In this document: positions 56,301 to 64,000 of the stretch, in pieces
How positions within the stretch are numbered: the stretch's first letter is position 1
How the letters are laid out: each line of letters opens with the position of its first letter
Assembly: GCA_029844215.1 (NCBI GenBank)
Contig: CM056738.1
Location: forward strand, 77,678,093 to 77,742,092
Length of the DNA stretch: 64,000 nucleotides
Direction: 5' to 3'
From: Przewalskia tangutica
Taxonomy: Eukaryota > Streptophyta > Magnoliopsida > Solanales > Solanaceae
Translations under genes and position numbers: made by a program
The notes under the pieces: generated by a model
What the model saw: only the letters and a program-made list of their open reading frames with translations
Told to the model about the DNA's origin: nothing
Databases searched by the model: none

Positions 56301-57702
56301 TGAATTCGATCGATGCTATGGGTCTCCTCCCTAACTGAGTCTCGTATTGTGGTTCTGACTCTGACCTATGTTCGGCACTGCTGCTACGGGGTGCCCCTAT
56401 CGATGCTATGGGTTTCCCTGACTCTCCCCTCTGTGCTACTGTCCTCTGTTCGATACTACTGTGCCCGACCCCGTCTCTGCCCTCTCTTCTCTTTCCTTCT
56501 TTTTTTTGTCGATGCTCTTTGCATGTTCTTATATAGCCCCTCTTCGGGTTCTATGTTTGGTATGCATTTAAGGCTGAGATTTCTATGCCTATTCTTGCTC
56601 TGAATTCGCACGATTCGTACTTGATATGCTAAGATTTCGTATTGATTCTTACCCTTTTATTTTGGACGAATCTGGGTGTTTAATGATTCGTTAAGGTAAG
56701 GTTGGATATGGTAGGGGATCGTTGGCTGGGTGTGTGTGGGTAAGGAAGGTAAGGGAGCCGGATTTTCAGCTGAAAATCCGGCGAAAATATCGGGTTTGAA
56801 GGCGGCGATGGGAATTTTTTAGGGTTGCTGGGTTATGTTTTTTATTGTGGGAGAGACGAAGTGAAAGGGAAAGAATAAGGCTTTAGGCGTGGGGCTTGGG
56901 CTGATAAGGGGATAATGGGGATAATGGGGATTGGGCTTGCGGTCGTGAGAAGGAAATGAGGCGAGTGGAATTTGGGGTGTGAGTGCTAGTAGTTTAGAAT
57001 AAAGTTTGGGTAATGGGTAGAATCAATTAGGGGTTTAATTAAGTGTTAGTTTTAGGCTAGTTAATTAATGTTAGTTAATTCTAGGTATTAATTTTAGGTG
57101 CTTAATTAATTAGGATTAGATTATTTGATTTAGTTAAATTATTTAGGTGCTAAATCAGTCTAAATAAATGCGGGCGTGTTATTTAATTAGTGCTTAATAT
57201 TTTAGAATGCGACGCTATTATTTAAAATCTTATTATTGTGCATTATTGCGAAGTTAAATTAAAATTAAAATGAGCTTAGATTAAATTATTTAAATGCTAA
57301 ATGCAAGTATGATTTTTAAGAATTGTTTAAAGCTTTTATAAATGCGACGCTATTAAATGCATGTATTTAGATTAAAAAAAATTGACTTTAAATTACAAAT
57401 GATTACTAATAAATGCGGCTATGCTACCTGACACGACGTTATCGCTAAATTATTTATTTAATGCATTTATTAATTATTTAAGAATTACGACAAAGCTTAA
57501 AGTTAATAAGTGCGGGCGCGGGACTCTAAATGCTTAAGACTTTACGTAAGACGCGATGCCATTATTAAATTATTTATTTATGCCTGTATTTATGTTTTAT
57601 TCGCTGCATTTTATTATAAAAATCCTAAAAAAAATATTTTACAAAATTAGTGTAATTTTATGGTTAATGGCTGGACGGGAGGGTCAAAATTGGGTGTCAA
57701 CA
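53364..57702 (-). repeat. 5' LTR of element G
   Basis: 4339 bp. About 57,010-57,702 equals 49,201-49,892 without a visible change, while blocks near 54.5, 54.9, 55.5-55.8, 56.06-56.48 and 56.94-57.0 kb differ sharply from the other LTR. TATA box at 56528-56536 (minus), palindrome at 56757-56782. Confidence 0.93.
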
Positions 57703-58268
57703 CCACTAATTATCATAATCTATATGATTTCGAATCAAGAATCGAGAGGAGAGATTTGGATATGCTGTAATTGAATAGACATAGGTTAAAATTGCGGACA
57801 AAAGTACTCCGATACTTATGTAGCATTATAGGTTATTGTTCTTAATCCTCCTATGTGGTAAATTCTATCATAGAAATATAGAAGAGTTCTGCACTGGGGT
57901 TGAGTGATTATATAACCTAACCGGAATATAAGACAGTCTAGTTAACCGTTATCTTAACGTAGAAGAAGAAGTCATTCTAGTTGCATTAGGGATTGAAAAG
58001 AGAGGATAGTTGAGGATATTGGAAGTCCTAATTCCTTCATAACTGATTTAAACCAAAGTAGTATCTTAATTAGTTTATTTTTCTGCAATTACTTAGTCTT
58101 AGTTATTAGATAAAAATACAAACAAATTAACGTTCACCAAATAGAAACTAAAGCTTAGATAATCGGTATTTGATTACCAGTCTCTGAGGATGATATTCGG
58201 TCTTACCAGACTATATTACTTGTGAACGATACGTACACTTGCGTGAGAAATTGGACACGATCCCAACA
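57703..58268 (+). repeat. Truncated 5' LTR of F, part 2
   Basis: Continues 45173-45574 after the CCACT duplication and matches 61340-61901, ending GATCCCAACA. Confidence 0.85.
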
Positions 58269-58274
58269 AGTTTT

Positions 58275-58291
58275 TGGCGTCGTTGCCGGGG
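58275..58291 (+). other. Primer-binding site of element F
   Basis: TGGCGTCGTTGCCGGGG starts 6 nt after the LTR, Athila-type as in E. Confidence 0.85.
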
Positions 58292-58464
58292 ACTGACGTA
58301 CTTTCAATATCGAATTATCTAATCTTATTTCTAATTTGATTTGTATATATTTGATTATGTTATTTTATTTCTAATTTGGTTGCTCAAGTAACAAATTTCT
58401 AACTTGTTCTGGGAGCATCTTTTTATCACTTTTTGTTATTTTTCTTATTTTGTAGGTAAAACAA

Positions 58465-58830
58465 ATGGACTACTATTACTATCAGGGGCAGTGGAATCAT
58501 CAACAACAGCCTAACCCACAGGTTCCACAGGAAGATGAAAATGAGTTGCAGGCAGCCATACTCACGCTCACCAAGTGCCATAATCAGTTTATGGCTGAGA
58601 CAAGGGTGTCCGTCAAAAATTTGGAGACACAAATAGGGCAGCTGATGGATAGGGTGAGTAACGTACCACAAGTAAATCTTCCTAGCGACATAATTGTGGG
58701 GAGTGATAAGCAGAGTGAGGAACCTGAACCACAACAAGATGTTGAGAATGATAATGAATTGAGAGAGATAGTTGGTGTAGAGAAAGAAGATGTTACTAAG
58801 ATCCAACTTTCACCTTTTTGGATTCCTTAG
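58465..58830 (+). pseudogene. Gag remnant of element F (internally deleted)
   Basis: ATG at 58465, reading MDYYYYQGQWNHQQQPNPQ and then LQAAILTLTKCHNQFMAETR and VSVKNLETQIGQLMDRVS. This matches the C-terminal third of the gag of E (LRAALLTLTNSQNQFMSETR). The capsid part and zinc knuckle are gone, and the ATG sits about where gag should start, so roughly 400 codons were deleted. A frameshift near 58790 leads into the protease remnant. Confidence 0.75.
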
Positions 58831-59128
58831 AATTTCTTTTTCCTATACCCGTGCAGAAGAGATACCACCAACTACCATTGCTGAGCCCCAACCAGAAATT
58901 CCATACCCTCAAGGCCACCTTCAAAAGTTGAGAGATGTAGGGAGTTTCACTGATCCCTACATTATAGAGAGCCTAGAAGACAAGTCTGTCTTGTGTAATT
59001 GGGGGATAATCTTAGATATGAGACCCTTGTTTGAAAAAAGTGTTGTAGGAAAAGTGATACTTGCAACAATGACTGTGCGGATTGCAAGCAGTTCGCAGAA
59101 GGATCCAATGGGCACTAGTAAAGGTTAA
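58790..59128 (+). pseudogene. Protease remnant of element F
   Basis: Readable as EIPYPQGHLQKLRDVGSFTD, then SVLCNWGIILDMRPLFEKSV, where E has the active site LCDLGASINLMPL. The catalytic Asp is replaced by Asn and the Gly-Ala-Ser by Gly-Ile-Ile, so it is inactive. Only the first part of the domain exists before a TAA. Confidence 0.6.
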
Positions 59129-60554
59129 CTACGTCCGGCTAAAAGACGTTAAAGACAACGCTTGTTGGGAGGCAACCCAATGTTTTTAATTATGTTATTT
59201 TAATTTTTGTTTTAGTTTGTTTTATTTTATCTTGAACAGTCTCACGATCTTGGGTTTTGTCTTATGTTTTGATGGCAGGTGGACTAGGGACTGAACATAA
59301 GGGGGAAAGAATCAAAAGCGCTGAAACTTCAGAGAGCCCAAAAGATGTGCAATTTCTAGAATATCATCCCAGACCTCCATTATGATCGTTGTGTTGTGTC
59401 AGTAAGTTGTCCCTTATTTTTAGTCTTCATACATGAGGGACAATGTGTCGTTTAAGTTTGGGGGGATCTTAGTTTGTTTTGTGTGTCTGTTTTTGAGTCT
59501 TTTTTATTGTCTTTTTGTTTGTTCTATGTGTTTTGTGAGTCAATTTTTTTTTATTATTATGTATCAAACATGTTGTAATTGCTAAAGACATTGAATGGAT
59601 AAAGTGGGATAATGTAATGGAATTAAAAGCAATATTCTGTGTGCTTAAGATAGATATGCCAAAAATTCATGACATCTAATTCTTTAGGATATTTGTGCTT
59701 AGCTTATGTGTGTCAATTATGAAAAGAAAAGTTGAAAAATGTCTAGAAAGTCTGTTTGCTTGTTATTTGAGGCGAAATAGTTAAGATGTACATCTTTATG
59801 GAGATGATTCAGGCATTTCTTTGATAGTCCTTCTGATCATTCATTACCTACCCTGACATGAATTGTATCACTAGTCAGCCCCTTTGAGCCTAAAATAAGA
59901 TCTTTGTTTGTCACCATATGATTCTCTGTTTGTGCCATAAGTGATAATTGAAAGTTATTGGGATGAAAAGTGTTGAAAAAGAAAGAGAATTGAAAAGTTT
60001 GATGCACCCCAATGAAGAATATGCAAAAGCCTAAGTTTGAGGGTGCTTGTTATTTATAATGTATCTCATTCTCTCAAAATAAAAGAGGGAAAAATAGGTA
60101 TGAGATTAAAAAGGAAATCAAAAAGAAGGAAAATAAGTTGAATGAAAAATGTTTATGGTACGTAATTGAGCCTAAATGTCTATTTTTACCTACCCATGCC
60201 TAAGCCTACATTACAACCCTTGAAAGTCCGGATGATCTTTAATGTGTATGTCTATTATTAGTGGAGAATAGCAAGTAAACGGGTCTATATCATTTTGGGA
60301 AAGATGGAATGAAATTGACATGCATAGGTTAGGTGTTTGTATTTCCATTGACCATGATCTAAGTGAATTTGCGAAATATCTAACTTGAAATTCTAGATTG
60401 CTGATTATTCATGCTATATATGTTCTAATATATTATCCCATCTTTCATCCATGATTTTGAAGAAGCATTGCTATAGCTACTTGATCAATTTCATAGAGTC
60501 TTCGTTTGTTTTGTTTTCATTTTTATTTTTGCTTTACTCGAGGGCGAGTAAAGG
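59129..60554 (+). other. Non-coding 3' region of element F
   Basis: Homologous to 39454-40872 of E. Conserved pieces: GACGTTAAAGACAACGCTT (about 59145-59163), the hairpin TTGGGAGGCAACCCAA (59165-59180) and a purine tract (59454-59466). No frame longer than chance. Confidence 0.75.
59454..59466 (+). other. Internal polypurine-like tract of element F
   Basis: AAGTTTGGGGGGA preceded by GGACAATGTGTCGTTT; the same pair occurs in E at 40492-40504. It lies about 1.1 kb upstream of the terminal tract. Confidence 0.6.
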
Positions 60555-60569
60555 CTAAGTTTGGGGGTT
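60555..60569 (+). other. 3' polypurine tract of element F
   Basis: CTAAGTTTGGGGGTT directly precedes the 3' LTR start TGTTAGGC. Confidence 0.8.
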
Positions 60570-61901
60570 TGTTAGGCATATTTTATATACACTTTTTGAG
60601 TCATTTTTAGTTAGTATTTTACTCATTTCATTTGTCTTTAGTACAATATTAGGTTTGTTTTTCTTTCTTATGAGTCACATCGATCCTAAATGAAGAAATG
60701 GCAAAAAGAGGATGAAATGAGCTTGATTTTGATGGAATTGCACACTAAAAGGGCCAAGAAATGAAGTCTAAGAAGTCCCGGAAAGCATAGGAGAAGTCCG
60801 GATGAGAAAATGACAAAAATCAGAAAATCCAGAATGGAAAGCCACCGGCACCGCGGTGCCGTAATGCAGAACCGCGATGCCTAATATTCAGAGAGGCTAC
60901 AGTACTTTTGGCACCGTGGTGCCATTCTGCAGGACTGCGGTGCCGACGCGGGATTTTCCAGATCCGAGGCGAAATTGACCAGGGGCAGAAGGGTCCAGGA
61001 CACACGATTTTTGCAGTATATAATTCCTAAAACCCAGACCTAAGGGAGGCATCTTGTACATATTTTTCTATTCTACTTTGGAGGATAAGAAGGAGGCTAC
61101 AACACAAGATTGGAGACAACTTTGGTTCAAGTTCTTTTTCTTTTCTTTTATTTATTTCAGTTTATGCTGGTTTGTATTAGTTCTTGACATGACAATGTTT
61201 ATGAGCTAATTACTTAATTAGGGCTTTCCTATTGAATCGCTTGAACTTCTAATTCATGAATTAATACATTAGTTTGATTTCTTTTTCACTTGATTAAGAT
61301 TTATTCAATATTGGTATGAATATTTGATAGTTAATTGGCCATTAATTATCATAATTTATATGATTTCGAATCAAGAATCGAGAGGAGATATTTGGATATG
61401 CTGTAATTGAATAGACATAGGTTAAAATCGCGGACGAAAGTACTCTGATACTTATGTAGCATTATAAGTTATTGTTCTTAATCCTCCTATGTGGTAAATC
61501 CTATCATAGAAATATATAAGGGTTCTGCACTGGGGTTGAGCGATTATATATCCTAACCGGAATATAAGACAGTCTAGTTAACCGCTACTTAACGTAGAAG
61601 AAGAAGTCATTCTAGTTGCATTAGGGATTGAAAAGAGGATAGTTGAGGATATTGGAAGCCCTAATTCCTTCATAACTGATTTAAACCAAAGTAGTATCTT
61701 AATTAGTTTATTTTTCTGCAATTACTTAGTCTTAGTTATTAGATAAAAATACAAACAAATTAACGTTCACCAAATAGAAACTAAAGCTTAGATAATCGAT
61801 ACTTGATAACCAATCTCTGAGGACGATATTCGGTTTTACCAGACTATGTTACTTGTGAACGATACGTACACTTGCGTGAGCAATTGAACACGGTCCCAAC
61901 A
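60570..61901 (+). repeat. 3' LTR of element F
   Basis: 1332 bp, complete. The GC-box module at 60847-60950 includes the perfect palindrome GGCACCGCGGTGCC (60847-60860); TATATAA follows at 61017-61023 and the end is GGTCCCAACA. Confidence 0.92.
61017..61023 (+). promoter_or_regulatory. TATA box in the 3' LTR of F
   Basis: TATATAA about 70 bp after the GC-box module; the counterpart in the 5' LTR is 45248-45254. Confidence 0.6.
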
Positions 61902-61914
61902 ATAGTTCCTTAGG

Positions 61915-62747
61915 TATTTCACTATATGATTCCAGAAGGAACATATGATATTACCTGTTGTCACGGATGAATGGGATGCATAGGCCTTCACAAAGGGTTT
62001 GAGCCCTTCAAGTTCATATGTTTCACGGTATCTCAAAGCACATCTCTTAGAATTCTAGGCTACGACATAGAAGGATGTGCACAACCTGTATGACTCTAAA
62101 ATCTATATTGAGGATGATATACTTGGATCTAAAATCGGGAGTATCTTTGCAAAGTCAGATAAAGGGAATTCCTTAATGAATCGTTACCAACGTTATCCTA
62201 ACACCATAAAATAAGGAGGGGCACAGGGTTTCCTCTCATTTTGATAAATTAAATAACAAATGAGGTTACAGACGAAACAATCAAGGATTAGTGAATTCTG
62301 AGAAAGGTAACTCATCCAAGGGTACCAGATACCCAAAATTGTCAGACTACAACTTCAACATTGATGAAGAGCAAATGATAGTAGTGTTGAGAACTCATCT
62401 GGTATTTCGACCATCGAAAATACTATAGTCTGATCCTAGTAAAATAGGTCAGTCTGTCTGGTGCGATTTCCATGGCACTCACGGACACAAAACGACATAT
62501 CACATATATCTACGTGAAGAGATGACAGGAATGCTAAGCAGGGGCCACCTCTGGGAATATTTGAGCAAGAGAGCTTGAAACAACTATGAGCGGGGACCAC
62601 CCACGGAAGGTAGGCTAAATCCGGCTGCACCATCCCATGTTATAAATATGATATATGGTAGATCAATGATTGCCACTATAACTTTCACGACGGTTAAAAG
62701 GATAAAAAAATTATGTGACCTAGGAAAAGAGGTTCTGGGAGATACTT
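61915..62747 (+). pseudogene. Tat/Ogre gag remnant
   Basis: Several frames together spell a Tat/Ogre gag: AFTKGLSPSSSYVS near 61988, KLSDYNFNIDEEQMIVVLRT near 62336, and WCDFHGTHGHKTTYHIYLRE with EEMTGMLSRGHLWEYLSKRA near 62459. WC-x2-H-x-THGHKT is the family hallmark (its later Cys is Tyr here). At least one in-frame TAG (near 62429) and several shifts break it. It is unrelated to G in sequence and orientation. Confidence 0.75.
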
Positions 62748-63240
62748 GACAAACATATTATCACATTCACTGAAGAAGACAATGTCGGTGTAATCTTCCA
62801 TTACAATGATGCATTTGTGGTCACGGTGCCTATCGACTGCTTCCAGGTAAAAATAACTCTAATTGACCCAAGAAGCTCAGCTAATATAATTAAGCTGAAG
62901 GTGGTAGAAGAAATGAGTATATCAGACAAAAGAGCGCCCGCTGCCAGAACCCTTTCAGGTTTTAATATGTCAAGTGAGACCACAAATGGGGAAGTCGACC
63001 TACCGGTGGACGCAATAAAAGTTATTAAGTTGATAAAAAATTATGTCCTCGATGGGGACATGAGGTACAATGTAATATTCGGGAGACCGTGGATACATGA
63101 CATGAAATCGGTCCTAACAATATTACATTTATTGGTAAAATTCCCTACAACAATGGGAATTCAGCAAATTTGAGGTGAACAACCCGCTTTTAGGGAGATG
63201 TACATCATAGATGAACCAGAGGTGGAAGCAGACTCCAAAT
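62748..63240 (+). pseudogene. Tat/Ogre protease remnant
   Basis: Reads IITFTEEDNVGVIFHYNDAF, VTVPIDCFQVKITLIDPRSS, SANIIKLKVVEEM, then GDMRYNVIFGRPWIHDMKSV, a typical Tat/Ogre aspartic protease. The active site DPGSSAN reads DPRSSAN: Gly to Arg, expected to kill activity. A TGA at 63171 is followed by in-frame GEQPAFREMYIIDE. Reverse transcriptase is not reached, because a Tekay-type LTR begins at 63367. Confidence 0.8.
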
Positions 63241-63366
63241 AGCAATTACAAGAAGACTGGTAGAATCAGTAGCATCCTATCCGGATAAGGAGTTTTCAGA
63301 CCGGCACCAAGTACCCAGGTACTTTCAGGCACCGGATGAATCAGATGCCACCAAGTCCACTGTAGA

Positions 63367-64000
63367 TGTTACACCTCGTAAGTTTAAGGCGATAATTAAG
63401 AACGTCATTAAGAAAGTAAGATTTGAATATTGGATATAAAGTATACTTACATATGTTAATACGAAAATTAGTATAGAAGAGGATGTGGTTCCGGGAAAAT
63501 TTTGGTTACTACGAGTGTGACGACGGAAATTGATAATGATAATTATATATTCCCCATTATGGATTAGTAGCGTATTATATAAGTTATGACGACGAGGGTA
63601 CGAGGTCTTATGATATTTCAAGATTTAAAAGGAGTGGTACATAAGGTTGATTAATTGTGAGATGTGGACCAACTTGCAATTTAAATTTTCCGATTTCTTT
63701 AAACCTTATTAACCCTTTCAACTTCTCACTAATTCATTTCAAACACTTTTATTCTTCTCCTCTCTTCCTTGCTTTGGCCGAAAATATACCTCACCATAGC
63801 CAAAAAAATTCAAGGTTTTATTTATTCTTTCTAGCCTAATTTCTTCCACAAATTTCAAGCCAAAGTAACACCCCAAAAACAGTGGGAAATCGTTGTACTG
63901 TACCGAAATTAAAGCCCAGAAAAATTCAATTTTAAGATGAAATTTTTGGAAGAAAAACGTGTAAAAATGATGGGTTAACATTATAGAATGTATGCAGGTC
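63367..64000 (+). mobile_element. Start of a Tekay-type LTR (runs off the window)
   Basis: TGTTACACCTCGTAAGTTTAAGGC followed by AAGAACGTCATTAAGAAAGTAAGATTTGAA resembles the 5' ends of the LTRs of A (6356) and B (7532). It interrupts the Tat/Ogre remnant. A pyrimidine-rich leader-like stretch (63715-63780) suggests R/U5. The other end and the right target duplication are outside. Confidence 0.65.

Larger units (their letters stand above)
45575..57702 (-). mobile_element. Tat/Ogre-like LTR retrotransposon G, non-autonomous
   Basis: A 12.1-kb element on the minus strand with very long LTRs (53364-57702 is 5', 45575-49892 is 3') starting TGTTGACACCCAATTTTGAC and ending GGGCGCGACA. The CCACT duplication is perfect (45570-45574 and 57703-57707). 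The primer site TGGCGACTCCGCTGGGGA and the LTR start are those of the Tat/Ogre group. The 3.5-kb body has only a possible gag start and two tandem-repeat arrays, so it must be mobilised in trans. Long stretches of the two LTRs are identical, so the insertion is young; it is younger than F. Confidence 0.92.
45173..61901 (+). mobile_element. Athila-like LTR retrotransposon F, 5'-truncated, interrupted by G
   Basis: Parts: truncated 5' LTR 45173-45574 plus 57708-58268, primer site 58275-58291, body 58292-60569 and 3' LTR 60570-61901 (1332 bp). The first ~375 bp of the 5' LTR are missing and the sequence left of 45173 is unrelated, so a deletion or rearrangement removed the element's start and left target site. 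Gag and protease remnants are Athila-like; RT and integrase are absent. It shares its 3' non-coding layout with E but has a different LTR and opposite orientation. Confidence 0.85.

Overview
The window is plant nuclear DNA from a repeat-dense, probably heterochromatic region flanking one real gene. The lineage is a eudicot, probably an asterid and possibly Solanaceae. That guess rests on the group III WRKY first exon, the Au/TS-type SINE, and the mix of Tekay, Athila and Tat/Ogre elements; there is no species marker. No rRNA gene, tRNA gene, CRISPR array or organellar gene was seen. The only convincing host gene is at the extreme left: exon 1 of a group III WRKY transcription factor on the minus strand, with its ATG, TATA box and splice donor visible and the rest outside the window.

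Layout. 1-1060: WRKY exon 1 and its promoter. 1061-1806: hAT-like non-autonomous transposon. 2476-2602: short SINE-like insertion with an 18-bp target duplication. 2968-5683: solo LTR carrying a 57-bp minisatellite and an inserted CACTA MITE (4623-4868). 5740-32731: a nest up to five levels deep. An Au/TS-type SINE is split by a MULE-like MITE (5810-32626), which is split by a second MULE (5898-32283), which is split by Tekay chromovirus A (6356-31550). A in turn received a solo LTR in its 5' LTR (B, 7532-11130), a full Tekay element in its body (C, 12845-23742) and an inverted solo LTR in its 3' LTR (D, 27900-30676). Each LTR-type insertion in this nest has a visible 5-bp target duplication, and each MULE has a 9-bp one.

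32.7-38.2 kb: a long (TA)n tract, LTR-like debris, a CACTA-like MITE and a complete TRIM (36611-36954). 38219-44746: Athila-lineage element E on the minus strand, with gag and protease only. 45173-61901: second Athila-like element F on the plus strand, with a truncated 5' LTR. A 12.1-kb Tat/Ogre-like element G (45575-57702, minus) sits inside that LTR. G has 4.3-kb LTRs, almost no coding sequence and two minisatellites in its 3' untranslated part. 61902-63366: Tat/Ogre gag-protease remnant. 63367-64000: start of another Tekay-type LTR that runs off the window.

Every retroelement reading frame is broken by stops, frameshifts or deletions, so none looks autonomous. The most interesting signals are structural: the fully resolvable nest; a GC-box dyad module shared by Tekay and Athila LTRs in apparently opposite orientation; lineage-specific minisatellites at a constant relative place in Tekay-type LTRs; a second, internal polypurine tract in both Athila elements; and clustered differences at CWG sites between the otherwise near-identical LTRs of G.
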